A stretch of DNA of 24,114 nt from Ettlia oleoabundans (lineage: Eukaryota; Chlorophyta; Chlorophyceae; Chlamydomonadales): contig JAAMXP010000750.1 of the NCBI GenBank assembly GCA_019693395.1, forward strand, positions 1-24,114, in the 5' to 3' direction. Positions within the stretch are counted from its first letter, which is position 1. Each line of letters starts with the position of its first letter. A model generated the notes under the pieces. It was given only the letters and a program-made list of their open reading frames with translations, searched no databases and was not told the DNA's origin. A program made the translations under genes and the position numbers. Of this stretch, positions 12,701 to 23,036 are shown piece by piece.

Positions 12701-15124
12701 GGGATGCCGCGCCACCGCCGGAGGTCAGCAGCCAGCCCAACTGTTGCAGCAGGTTGAAGCCCCCAGGTCGGGGCTGCTCCACCTGTTGCTGCAGGATGGC
12801 GGCTGCCTCAGCATAGACCCGCCGCTTGGACACCACGCCCAGGGACAGCGCCCTGCAGGAGACAGGAGACCATGCAAGCAGGAATTTTGTTTTGTAAAGA
12901 TGAATACATTGCTGTGCTGTGACGGTGCTGTTTTAACACCCGCCATTTGGATTGTTCCAGACCTGCCCTGATGCTGTATGTGATTCTCGTTTCCCTAATC
13001 CACCAGCAACCTTAACACTTGGTTGAACTTTACGCTAGTCCACTACCTGCCAAACAGCGCGGGGAAGCATCCGTCGGGGGTGGCGGGCAGGTCGTATGCG
13101 GCGATGGCCTCAGCCAGAGCGGCCGCCTCTCGCTGACTGCTGCCGCCATCTGCTGCCGTCTCCAGCCGACGCAGGTAGCTGCCCAGGGCCTTCAGCACGG
13201 GGCCCTCCCCCGCTGCTATCTCGGCAGACACCTCCGCCTCCCAGCTCCTTCTGCTGCTACTGCCGCTGCTGCTACTGCGAGGACCAGGCTTTGTGGCGCC
13301 ATCAGTAATGCCGCTGCCACTGTTGGCGCCGCTGGACACAAGGCGATCGATGAGGGGCCCGTTGGTGCCGCCAGGGCTGGCGCTTTCGTCTTCGCTGAAA
13401 CTGGAGCCGCTGCTGCCAGTTGCCCCAGCCTCCCTGCCGCTGCTGCTGTTGTAGCCCTGCAACCCTGCCACCAGCGGCTGCAGAAGGGGGCTCAGGCTGC
13501 TGATGTAAGCCTCTGCCACCAGCTGCCGTAGCTGGCTGCTGCTGATGCCCAGGGCTGCGTCGCTGGTGCTGGCCGCATTATTGTCCCCTGCTGGATCTGC
13601 TGCCCCAGCCGGCAGGGGAGGCAGCTCTTCAAGAGTGGGCAACGGTGGGTTGATGCCGGGCTGCCGCGCCTTGAGCTCTGCAGGTTGTTGGAAAGCAAAA
13701 TAAGTTGAAGTGGGCAGTCAAGGTGGGAGATAGGAAAACAACACAGCGCAGCTGAGGCTGAGGCACAGGCATTGCTGCAGCCAAACCATGACAGGCCACA
13801 AAGCGATAGGTATAGAAGAAAGCAAGTGAGTTTAACTCCAATGATGATGATGGGAAAATTGTCTGGGAAAATGGGAAACTGGAACCAACTGGGATCAAGT
13901 TGAAAAGAATAGAGATACGTGGAACGTCTGAGAACAGGAACAAAGTCCCTTACCTCTGTAGTCGTCAGTGTGGCTGGCCAACAACGGGGCCTGCCACTGT
14001 TGAACAGCCACGCCAGGTGGCAGCGCCGCCGCCACGCGACCCACACCCTGGTTCCACTCTGCGAGGCAATAGCAACACCAGCAGCAGGGTTAAGCTGTAT
14101 TTACAAGCTGAGGACATCGCAATTTGTCATAGTCACTACTCAAACTCACCGACCTTCTATAACAACAACAAAAACAACAAAAACAAACACTGTGAAGAGC
14201 ACGTATGCCCTTCTCCCTACCCAGCCGCAGCTGCTGGTGACGCAGGGGCCCACCTGCCTCCACCTCACGCTCAGCTATCACGCCTGCGGCACCCAATTCA
14301 GCAGCCAGTTGAGGCAGCTGCTCCTCCCAGGGGCCCACCCGCACCAGCAGGCGGCTGCCACGCTGGCGCAGCGAGCGATAGAGTGAGGCCAGAGCACGGT
14401 GCAATGCTGCATCGGAGGAAACAGACCAAACATTTAGCACCTGCAATGCAACCTGCCAGTGGATACAACCACCGTTCATCATGGCCGGCCACAACACATC
14501 ATGCAGACAGCCATGAGCATTGAACTTCAGACAGCCATCCTTACCTTCAGCACCTCCAGGAGGCAGCACCAGGTGCGCATAGCGTGCGGGATCAAAGCAG
14601 AAGACGGGGACTACTGTGGCAGACTTGCCCTCCGCCGCCTGTCCCGCTGCTGCGTGCCAGCCAGGGTGATCATCCAGCCTTAGGTCCCGCTTGTACCACA
14701 GCAGAATCGGGCCGGGTGTTGGACTGAGATGAGGGATGGGCTCCTTGGAAGGATGCGTGCTACCATTCTGTAATGCCTGTAGTATACCAGCAAAAGCAAA
14801 CGGCACAAGTGGTTGAGGTGGTGAAACCGGTACGCATGGCAACGAGGCGGCGCCCATCAAGATTACAACCTTGCAACATGCACTAAGTGTGCGATTACGA
14901 GAAATGCAGGCTAGATTGTGCAGCGGCTGCTGACAAAGCAAGCCGCCCACATGTGCAAGCGTCCGCTGCCGCCGCCAGCCGCTTGCCGCCGGAGCGGCCG
15001 CTCGTGCCACCTGATTGCCAGGGGCGCTGCGCAGCAACGATTGCAATGAACGAATCCCAGTGCAGGTGGCTCCCTCAGATCTGCTAGTCGCTGGTTGGCG
15101 TGGAAGGGGGTGTGCGAGGCTCAT
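9751..15124 (-). CDS. Photolyase-related N-terminal domain fused to alpha/beta hydrolase, plastid-type leader
   Basis: Exons on the minus strand: 15124-14545, 14406-14254, 14058-13954, 13677-13047, 12852-12610, 12372-12203, 11996-11887, 11659-11621, 11440-11326, 11137-11052, 10837-10695, 10504-10423, 10207-10136, 9912-9751. Phases agree at every junction; 896 residues plus TGA. Residues 1 to about 135 are Arg/Ser/Ala-rich and leader-like. From about 139, PILLWYKRDLRLDDHPGW starts the Rossmann-like N-terminal domain of DNA photolyases, running to about 285. A Ser/Gly-rich linker follows, then a shortened, diverged start of the photolyase helical domain (EGPVLKALGSYLRRL, FPALFGRALSLG). The hydrolase begins near HHWRWRGLL. 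It has the HGFGAF oxyanion loop, nucleophile GNSIGG (Ser689), acid in GVKDP (Asp823) and His851 in LDAGHCPHDE. Arabidopsis has a protein of this two-domain type (from memory, At4g25290). The relatives of the hydrolase half include chlorophyll dephytylases and pheophytinases, but the substrate is unknown. An extra three-multiple intron within the first exon (between about 15010 and 14782) is possible. Intron 13 has a GC donor. Confidence 0.9.
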
Positions 15125-16147
15125 TGGACCTGTCAACGCGTGGGAACGACAGCCCCGCTAGGAAAAACGTAAATTGTGCCCTCAATTGGGTAACTAAATG
15201 GTCGGCATCGCATGACAACACCGCGCATCACCCAGCTGCTGTGGGCCTACACACAGCGGCCAGCAGGGCGCTCGTCTGTCACATGCGGTGCAGTGCACCG
15301 GGTGCACTGCAAACGACAGCTTGCAGCACTGACTGCCACAGGTCTGATTGACACAGTCAGCAATCATAACCTTGCATCATGATGGCGCTGTTGATGAGAT
15401 TGAGTTACAACAACAGCCGATAGCCTTGCTAGTCCTAAAGAGGTACTACTACACAGGCAAGCAAGAGCAGGCTTGGGCGGGGGGCGTGTGCATGAACCAA
15501 GAAACAACAGAGAATGACTGCAGACAAGAAAATTGGCACGCAAGGAACTAAGATACAGCAGCACAGGTTGTGGGAAACAAAACGGGGCATCGCTTATTGA
15601 AAAATTGGACACGACAAGGGCTGGCAAGCTTGCTGCGACCAGAGACTGCTGCGATAGGTGTTGGGGGGGGGGTGTTCCATACTGTGATGGCTATCTACCC
15701 ATCTGGAACCTATGCTTGATGAGCTCGCCGCACAACTGCACTATACTCCTCTTGGCAGAGACGCACGGCGGATGAAGCTCTGCAGACAGTGAGAAAGGAA
15801 CAGCTCTCATCTGGTTACCCAATGCAGCCACGGTAGAGCAAGGTGCAACTTCCAATATTCAAACGCCAATGCAGGTGCAATGGTGTTTGAGACACACCGA
15901 GAAAAACAGCTGCAAGTGATTCATGGGAACAGCATTTTCTTTTGCATGTCAGTTGCCCGCCGGCACTTGGCGCAGCGGCAGCATGCAATCCCCCGCGTCA
16001 TTCACCCCAATCTGGCATGCTCCTGTGCCACAGAATCAGATTGAAGCCTCAATATTGCAGCAGAAAAATATCAGTGCGTACACATTAATACACAAGCGCA
16101 CCTGAACATGGCGGGAGACGCGCCCAAGAGGCGGTGGCGGCAGGCCA
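15125..16147. other. Intergenic region upstream of the photolyase-hydrolase gene
   Basis: About 1 kb lies between the fusion-gene start and the small minus-strand ORF. The right side of the fusion gene's promoter should lie within its first few hundred bases, which include a perfect palindrome at 15289-15311. A run of nine G at 15662-15670 is the only other notable element. Open frames here lack recognisable motifs on either strand. Confidence 0.6.
15289..15311. promoter_or_regulatory. Perfect inverted repeat, 11-bp arms with 1-bp spacer
   Basis: TGCAGTGCACC is followed by one G and then its exact reverse complement GGTGCACTGCA. The element lies 165-187 bp upstream of the minus-strand ATG at 15124, where a proximal promoter or 5' UTR is expected. 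It could be a dimeric transcription-factor site or form a hairpin in RNA; which is inference. A second, looser pair (CTGACTG and CAGTCAG) follows at about 15328-15360. Confidence 0.55.
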
Positions 16148-16552
16148 TCACTGCCTTGGCTGCGCTGCATTGTCCTGCGGCGGCTGCTGTTGTCCAGCAT
16201 CTGCGGCCTGCTTGGGCGAGCCAGGCGGCGTGGTGTCCAACTGCTGCACCCTGCCTAAAACCTGGCGGCGGGCAAGCTGCCCAGCGTCTCCGGCGGCAAG
16301 GCTGTTTAACTGCTGTACGGTTGTCGCCGTTGGTAGAGGCCCGTGCAGCTCCACTTCGAAGGCCATCGGAGAGCTGTAGAGAGGTTTCGCTGTGGGAGTC
16401 GGGGGCGGCGGAAGGACGAAGGCCTCCTGGCTGCACGCGGAGCAACTTACAATCGGAACAGCATGAGTGTAACACGAAATGGCAAGGCGGAAGTTCGGCG
16501 CGAGCTGTGAGTAGGCCCTCCAGGCAGTCATTCTTGGAAAAGCCCAAAGCAT
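16148..16552 (-). CDS. Uncertain small ORF, hypothetical 134-aa protein
   Basis: This intronless frame runs from an ATG at 16550-16552 to a TGA at 16148-16150; a second ATG lies eight codons in (MTAWRAYSQLAP). The last 70 codons (from MAFEVELHGPLP) use G or C at about two thirds of third positions, like the neighbouring real exons, and end in a Gln/Pro-rich tail. I do not recognise a family. Against it: a plus-strand frame (16108-16554) is also open over the same bases, and the likely poly(A) motif of the FAD gene falls inside it at 16447-16451. It may be a small separate gene, the end of a spliced gene, or chance frame in a 3' UTR. Confidence 0.3.
   Translation of the reverse strand: MLWAFPRMTAWRAYSQLAPNFRLAISCYTHAVPIVSCSACSQEAFVLPPPPTPTAKPLYSSPMAFEVELHGPLPTATTVQQLNSLAAGDAGQLARRQVLGRVQQLDTTPPGSPKQAADAGQQQPPQDNAAQPRQ
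16447..16451 (-). terminator. Candidate TGTAA poly(A) signal of the FAD oxidoreductase gene
   Basis: TTACA on the plus strand reads TGTAA on the minus strand, 179 bp past the FAD oxidoreductase stop codon at 16630-16632. The position is suitable for a short algal 3' UTR. Confidence 0.45.
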
Positions 16553-16629
16553 GAGCGATAGATAACGACGATCAATGCCTTCTCGCTCAACGTCGGCAGC
16601 AACGGCTTGCTAGGATGGTCTCACTGCTG

Positions 16630-19600
16630 TTACCGTCCGCTGCGGGCAACCACCGTCGCTGTCACCGTTGCCCCCCCTCGTTGCTGCTTTGCCAGGTCTG
16701 TCAGCACTGCCTCAGCCACCGCCCTGCCAGACCGCAGCGCACCATCAAGCGTGGCGGAGAAGCGGTGGTCGCCGCACACGTACAACCCGCTGCCCAGGCT
16801 GACGGGGCGGAACAAGTCGGTTGGCGGCGCCTGCAGGAGCAGTTGCATGAGAGGGTAGGGGCATTGCAGCTGTGCACCACTCTCAAGGTTGCTGAGCCAC
16901 CAGGCTCCCTTTGCTCGGCACAGTGACACTCCTGCCAACCTAAACACCCAACCACAACAGTTTGCACCAGGTGCTGCACATGCTCACCTGGTTGGGCTGC
17001 GCAAAGGGTATGCGGTAGGTCTTCAGGTGCTGCCAGCCTGCCACCTCTCTTGCCCCAAACCACTCTGTAAGCTCGACTTTCACCCCCTCAATCAGCTGCT
17101 GCTCTGAGAGGTGGTCAAGGGTGCCAATGGTAGACACAGACACGAGTGTCTGCATGCATGCGGACAGCGGGGGCAAGCCGACGGGCAGGAAGAACGGGGG
17201 AAGGTGGGTAAAAGGGAGGCAAACATGCCGGGGTGCGTTGGGCAGGCTACCACAAAACTGTCAAGCCAATTGCAGCGCCACTGCATGCACATCTGCCACA
17301 TTCAGATAGCAGACAGCGAGGTAATGCGTGATGGTGCATAGGCAGCGGCATTGGCAGCGGCAGACCTAGACCAGGGCCATGCCCCAGCAAGATCAACCGC
17401 AGACCTCTCCCACCCAACACAGCATAGCAGTGCTGCCGCACCTGCCCTGCTGGCGCATAGCTGCGCGCCACCTCCGAAGGGAAGCACATGTTGTTCACCA
17501 AGCCGCCGCCCTCGCCCGCAAGGTACAGCGTGTTGCCAGGCCTGTAATACAGTGCGGCATGGTGGCACATGAGAGGCAACTACACTGAGCGAGAAGGTAA
17601 ATGTGGCGAATTGACGGCGCAGAAAGGTGCAGAGAAAACCGGCTGCCTGCAAGCCGTCGCAATCACAAGCTACACTGCTACAAGTCATGAACCTTTCAGG
17701 CTGATGCTATGCCTCACTCACACCCAATGCAATACATCACACCCACCTGGCTGGCCGGTCTGCTTTAAAATACAGGCAGCAGGTGCCCACTCCAGGGGCT
17801 GGCTTGCTGGGAGCTGCCAGTAGCGCAGGGCCCAGCAGCTGCTCCGCCTGGGGCCCTTCAACCGCAACCACCACAGCCTGTGCAGCCACCTTACTGCCGT
17901 CTGCAAGAGTCACGCTGGCAGGATCGCCGCTGCCGCTGCTGCCGACCACCGCTGTCGCCTGTGTGTTGAGGCGGATGCTGCTGGCGGGCAGGCGGGAGGC
18001 CAGCTGATCAGCCACTGCACCAATGCCGTCTGCTGGCAGGCAGTTCTGGCCTGCAGAAGACAAGTCATGCAGGAGGGTGGTGGACAAGCCGCGTGTCATT
18101 TAGCAATAAGTGATGCCATATACTTGGCATTGACTCGAAAAGCAATGGCTGCATTGTCCAGCTCTCTGTACCTGGCAATCAAGAGTGGCATGTCGTGCAT
18201 AGTGTTGTTGTACTTTACATTCAAACGTCGCCCAAGCACCGGTTGCTCCCCCAGGCCCCAGCAGCCTCCAGACACCACAACAACCCCACTCTGCCGCCCA
18301 CCCACCGGTAGCCAGCATGCGCATGACGAAGGAGAAAAGCCTGCTGCTGGTTCCCAGGGAGCGATCAAAGAAGATGCCGCCCAGGAAGGGACGGAAAAAA
18401 CGGTCAATGATGGGGTTGCTGAAACCCTCCTCCTGCAGGCGTGACAAGACTTTGTTGTCCGCAAGGCATGCAGCAACTGAAGTAAAACATGGCCAGGGGG
18501 GAGGAGGGGGAACGGCAGCGCAGGCGGAGCAGAGCATAGCTGGGTCAACAGGCGTGAAATTGAGAGACTGCACAGGGTTTTCCTTCTACTGGTGAAGACG
18601 CCATAAATTTTCTACCCGGATGCACTGCACAGATTTACCAACTGATACACGCTGGCAACCATACCTCCAAGCGTCCCTCACCTTTAGCCGCTGCTCAATG
18701 CTGGTCTCCGGTGCCTGCAGCAGGTCATCCAGGCTGCCCAGCAGGCTCTTCAGCCGGAACACACCCACGCGCAGCTTGTCCACCGGCGTGCCTATGGGGT
18801 TGCCCAGGGAGCCAAGGCCATCTGCCAGGTGCCTGCAGCACAGAGGAGGCAGGAGCAGTCGGGAGGGAGGGCGACAGGGCAACGATAATTGGTAGTGATG
18901 CATGTGGGAAGATGACAGGCGCTGCAGCCGGCATCAAAGAGGCAGCAGCAATTGCGTCCTGCATCAGTGTCACAGGGTGTGATAACCGGCGGCGGCTATA
19001 CGTGCCTGAAGGGGTCGGCCACCCTGTGGAAGTCTCCTGCAAAGCGCACCAGGGCGCCCGCGTAGAAGGGCTGTAGATCCAAAGCCTCGTAGTCAAGCGC
19101 CTCCTGCAGGCAGAAGGCAGAACGCAGGCAGGCAGGCAGGCTGGTAGGCAGGCAGGCGGGGGCCCCCAGTGGGGAGGGCCACAGTGATCGGCAGAAAGCA
19201 CTACTGGCGCTAGGAACTGGCATCATGCATCTCTATAGCCAGCGCCATAATGTACTTCTGTCGACCACACAGCCATTCATCGTGCCGGATCCAGCATCCC
19301 TGGAAGCCAGTGTGTGATAGCAGCACCTCCAATGCAGTTGGCCGCAGAGTTACCACCATGGAGAGCAAGCAAGGGCCCCACCGCACCTGGGCCTCTGGGT
19401 AGGAGGTGAGGAAGATCTGGAAGCCACGATCCAGCAGGAAGCCATCCACCTCGTCAGTACGCACCTGCATGACCCAGTGAACACACATACAATATGGAAT
19501 GTCTGTAGGAAGTTGCAGCAGCAGAGCTGTTGCACAACGCAAAGTGGTGTCGCAAAACATGCTGAACTAAGGCTGGCAATGCGTCAACCATAAAACACCT

Positions 19601-20108
19601 CAGGGACAGGTGTTACAAGAGCAAGATATACATTTAGCTGGACATGGGCCTGTCAAGCTGGCTGTGGCCTCAACGGCAAACTTGACCATGGCGGAGCCAG
19701 AGGCTCAGGCAGGCTGCGTCATCTCACCCTGCCGCCCACACCGTCGGAAGCCTCAAGGAGCAGCACTTTTACGCCTGTAAACAAGAGCATCCAACAAACT
19801 CCGCTCCGTAACATGTCATCAAATCAAACTATCGAGCGCATCTCATAGGTTGTTGATTTTGAGAAGACGCAAGGTTGCACTAGCTTGCCTGCTCGGTGCA
19901 GCTTGGTGGCGGCGTTCAGTCCTGCTACTCCACCGCCCACCACCACTACATCGGCCTGCTGCTGCGCTGAGGCGCGAGGCCTTACGACTGTCTGCCTGCG
20001 CCCGGAAGAGCGTCCGCTGCAAGGCGTGAAAGGACGAGGTACACGCCCTCCAGCTGGGCAGCAGCGCGAGCTGGGCTGGATCGTGCCATGCAGCGAGACA
20101 GTCTGCAT
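16630..20108 (-). CDS. FAD-dependent amine-oxidase-like oxidoreductase, probably plastid-targeted
   Basis: Exons on the minus strand: 20108-19889, 19774-19728, 19464-19387, 19103-19006, 18832-18682, 18432-18306, 18050-17747, 17541-17442, 17149-16988, 16830-16630; all phases agree, 495 residues plus TAA. Residues 1 to about 47 are an Arg/Ser/Pro-rich, acid-poor leader ending near VVRPRA, a typical plastid transit peptide. The dinucleotide-binding fold follows (VVVVGGGVAGLNAATKLHRA, with Glu81 in VLLLEASDGVGGR). Then come LDRGFQIFLTSYPEAQ, GFSNPIIDRFFRPFLGGIFF, LPADGIGAVADQLASRLP, GEGGGLVNNMCFPSEVA and LKTYRIPFAQPNQ. The C-terminal flavin-contact motif is LYVCGDHRFSATLDGALRSG, with Gly449-Asp450. 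It belongs to the amine oxidase/phytoene desaturase-like superfamily shared by cyanobacteria and plants, and its substrate is not evident. Introns 1 (19888-19775) and 4 (19005-18833) begin with GC. Confidence 0.92.
19124..19157. repeat. Interrupted GGCA tetranucleotide tract in FAD gene intron 3
   Basis: Two blocks of GCAG/GGCA units (19124-19140 and 19146-19157) lie in the intron just before the minus-strand acceptor at 19104. On the transcribed strand they read as CCTG repeats, so they supply much of the pyrimidine tract upstream of the splice acceptor. Confidence 0.8.
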
Positions 20109-20556
20109 GGTGAGTGAATTCTGCAGGGCTATTGAAGACACCCGGCGAGCAGAACCCCAGCCTTCAACCCCAAGATGTACAGTGAAGGGCCTTCAAATCC
20201 AGGCAAAATGGATACTGTGGGTTCTTACAAAGCCGCACGCAAGGCCGATGGGACCGTCGAACGCCAGTTTGAGTGGGCGACGCTGAGGTGGCGGGTGCCG
20301 TCAGCATGCCATCAGCGGGCGGGATCTGTGTGGCATGACCGCCGGTTGCCCATGGCATCTGCAACCTAGATTGCACCTCTATACATGGTAAAAAAAAAAC
20401 GTGGCTCTGGATTCGTTAAAAATGTGCCGAGCGGCGATAATTGGCAGTCCCAGATGTGCAGCCAGCTCCTTCAACTACTGTGGTTTGGCCGCAGCTACTG
20501 CTGACCAGGGAGCATCTCCATGCGGGCCTCGGCCCACGCTGAGCATTGGTGAAGGC
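20109..20556. other. Intergenic region between the MYND and FAD oxidoreductase genes
   Basis: This 448-bp gap lies between the MYND stop codon and the FAD gene start, both on the minus strand. It should contain the MYND 3' UTR and the FAD gene promoter. It holds a run of ten A at 20390-20399 and a minus-strand TGTAA at 20225-20229. No coding signal was recognised. Confidence 0.55.
20225..20229 (-). terminator. Candidate TGTAA poly(A) signal of the MYND gene
   Basis: The minus strand reads TGTAA here, about 330 bp past the MYND stop codon. If used, it would leave only about 115 bp to the FAD oxidoreductase start codon, so the two transcription units would be tightly packed. Confidence 0.35.
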
Positions 20557-22054
20557 TCATGAGACAGAATGGTTGCATTCCGGCTTGTGCTCCTTCCAGT
20601 GTGCCTTCTGGCACTCACGGCTGCAATGCACAAGTCACACAGGGGTCAGCAGCAGCAATGAAAGGTTCCACATCATCGCACAGGGGCTGTTGAATGCACA
20701 GCTCCTGGAAAAGGAGGCAGCAGGCGTGGAGCTTCAAGCCAGCAATAACAGCATAACAGGCCCCATGGAGCAGGCTTTAGGAGGGGCTTTCAGCACCCAC
20801 CTGCAGTATTTGACTGCTCTGCAGCGGGCACACGCCTGCAGGCCAGCGGCCATCATGCCGCATCCGTTGCACACCGGGGCGCCAAACATTGTCCTGGGAG
20901 GCAGCCGCTGCAGCAGCACATCTGCATCTGCCACAGCAGCGATGCTGGTATCGCTGCTTCCACCAGGATTGACCGCTGCTTGAAGTACCGGCAGGGAGTG
21001 TTTGGCTACCTTCATCCTGTCCTCCAAGTGAAACACCCAGCCTCTGGCAGCAGCGCCTTGCAGCGCTGGAAAGCTGGCTGCGCGGCAGGGAAAGCTTGCA
21101 GAGCGGCTTCTGCAGCGGCCACTGCACCCTCCTCCCCAAGCTGCAGTGCCTGGTGAGCCCTTTGAACTGCTTCTGCGGCTCCAAGTGTGGTCCAGAAGGC
21201 GCTGCCCTGCTGCTGGCCTAGCTGGCAGATGCGCAGGAACAGCTGCGTTGACCTACATTGATCCTTGCTGGAGACTGCTGCAAAGTGGAAGCCCACAGGC
21301 TGATCCGGCTCCTGCTGTTGCATCAGTTCTATGCTGCAGCCTCCTCGCCTGCTGCCAGCTGGTGAGCTGGCACTGCTATGCCTTCCTCTTCCACCTCCAG
21401 GCCAACAGCCTGTAGCATGGCGGCTGTCAGTGGCCTGTCGCAGATGCGCATGCAGCTCACTGTCGTACACACTGAGCGGCAAGAGAGGTACTGCAGCTGC
21501 TCCGCTGTCAGCGGCGGCTGCCTGTCGTCCGCTAGCTGCGCCAGAGCGATGTAAATTATTTTACGATCGTCTGCGTGCCTGAGACTCTGCAAAGCAGCAA
21601 GTGCCGCCTCAAATGCCACCACACTGCGGCTGGGTCGCTGCACATTGGTTTGAGTGGATATGAACCATCTCAACAGTGTGCATGTCAGGACATCCAGGTG
21701 CCATGTCCACTGAGACACACTGGAAGCACTCTGACCTGCTCCTGTGCTGCGGCCGCGTTGCGCCTTTCCACTTGGCACCCGCCGTCGGCTCCTGCTGCTG
21801 CGTATTCGTGTGGCAGGCTGACTTTGTGACAAGCCGCCCGGCATGGGCGGCTTTACTTGCTGGTGCAGCTTCTGTGGGTAGACATGCATGGGCACTGTGC
21901 TGCTGCAGACTGCCGTGTAGTCCAGGGGGCAAAGGTAGAAGGCTCGGGCTGCCTTCACAAATGCCAGCAGCACCCGCCGCAATGCAGTCGGGGTATTATG
22001 CAGTGCTGCTTCGACACCATTGTTGAGGGCCAGCATTTGCTTCACCTCCTGCAT
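20557..22054 (-). CDS. MYND-type zinc finger protein (start and middle junctions unresolved)
   Basis: The C terminus is a complete MYND finger split by an intron: CNGCG, then CARCRAVKYC ending at 20801, joined in phase to SRECQKAHWKEHKPEC in the last exon (20620-20557). This gives the full set of seven Cys and one His ligands. MYND fingers bind proline-rich partners; function beyond that is unknown. Upstream coding on the minus strand includes about 22054-21857 (QLMQEVKQMLALNNGVEAAL), 21637-21395 (VVAFEAALAALQSLRHADD, IALAQLADDRQPPLTAEQL) and a third frame around 21314-21128 (GFHFAAVSSKDQ, LFLRICQLGQQQGSAF). The 21856-21638 intron is 219 nt with no in-frame stop. The joins at 21.3-21.4 kb and 21.03-21.13 kb need either very short introns or a one-base indel. 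The frame stays open upstream to 22247 without an ATG, so the first ATG (22054) may not be the true start; an upstream exon is possible. Confidence 0.75.
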
Positions 22055-22247
22055 CAGCTGCCTGGCCCCGACAAACGCAGCGACCTCCGGGCTGCGCTCC
22101 GCCGGTGGCACCGCCGCTTGTAATCCACTTGCACGTGATTCGCTGCTACGTTCACCCGATGCCGTTTGCGCTGTCAGCTTCGACCGTTCCCTGGCAAAGC
22201 GCTGAGCACCTGTTGGTGCCGCCTCCTTAAATCGACTTCTACGCTAT

Positions 22248-23036
22248 TGGGAGGTGTTCAAAATTGAATTCGGGGAACAATGGCTCGGCGATGGCGGTAG
22301 AAACCGATTCTAGAGAAAGATGAGGAGTCGCCAGGCGGCGCCAGACGGAGTGTACGCTGCCTTCATGCCCCCCAGTGAGCCCTGTCAAGACTGGTTCCCT
22401 CCAGCTGGCTTGTTATAAGGTCAAGCTTACGCAGCTTGCGCCAAGCTCCTGTGTGTGGTGATGGGTTGTGTGTCCCAACCTTAGTTAGCCGCACTCCTCG
22501 TGCAACTTGCTGGCGATGTCGACAGGCGCCCGGCAGAGCAATGAGGAACCATAGCCCTAATCTTATCTGACGCAATCAGTACCACGAAATCTGCAGCCGA
22601 AACGTCATTCATGTGCCTTGCGGAGGCTTAGTTGTTGCCACACTGCTCACCAGCTGCCGACGCCGTCATGGACATGAGACAGCAATGAGACACCGCCACG
22701 TCGTGCCAGCCACACTCTAATACAGCATAAGCGCAAGTCTCTGAAGCGTTTTAAGCGTCTTTGCAGTGCGCGAAGAGGCCTTTTCTCTTGTAGTTTGACT
22801 GTCCTTCCCAAGCTCCACGCTCAATGACCCGACTCTATTCCGACCTTCGTCTCGCGGTGCAGCCTTACCAGACTTAAGGAGTCCTGCTGTGACTGTTGAT
22901 AGTCAGTTTCGGGCTCCCCGCCAGTCCTACTCGCAGTGGGGCGATCCCGCCGGTGGCGCCCGTCACACCTGGGCGGGTTGCGACCGACGGTGCCTCAAGA
23001 TAGCTATCAGTGCGGCTTCCCAGCCTGCACAACTGC
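22248..23036. promoter_or_regulatory. Divergent intergenic region, MYND gene / GDPD gene
   Basis: About 790 bp lie between the open frame of the MYND gene and the GDPD start codon. Both promoters should be here, and possibly a short first exon of the MYND gene, since its main frame has no ATG at its 5' end. I recognised no TATA box, repeat or conserved coding segment. Confidence 0.45.

Noticed and set aside
14158..14190. AAC/AAA-rich tract as a coding Asn/Lys repeat on the plus strand
   Set aside because: On the minus strand it is the T-rich part of the intron between exons 14406-14254 and 14058-13954 of the fusion gene, not coding.
15662..15670. G9 homopolymer as a regulatory element or G-quadruplex
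   Set aside because: It is a single run without flanking G-runs at suitable spacing; simple slippage is sufficient.
16108..16554. Plus-strand open frame of 148 codons
   Set aside because: It is antisense to a frame with better codon usage, is rich in Arg/Cys/Trp as expected of a shadow frame, and shows no motif.
20390..20399. Run of ten A as the tail of a retroposed sequence
   Set aside because: No target-site duplication and no element body adjoin it; it sits in a plain intergenic gap.
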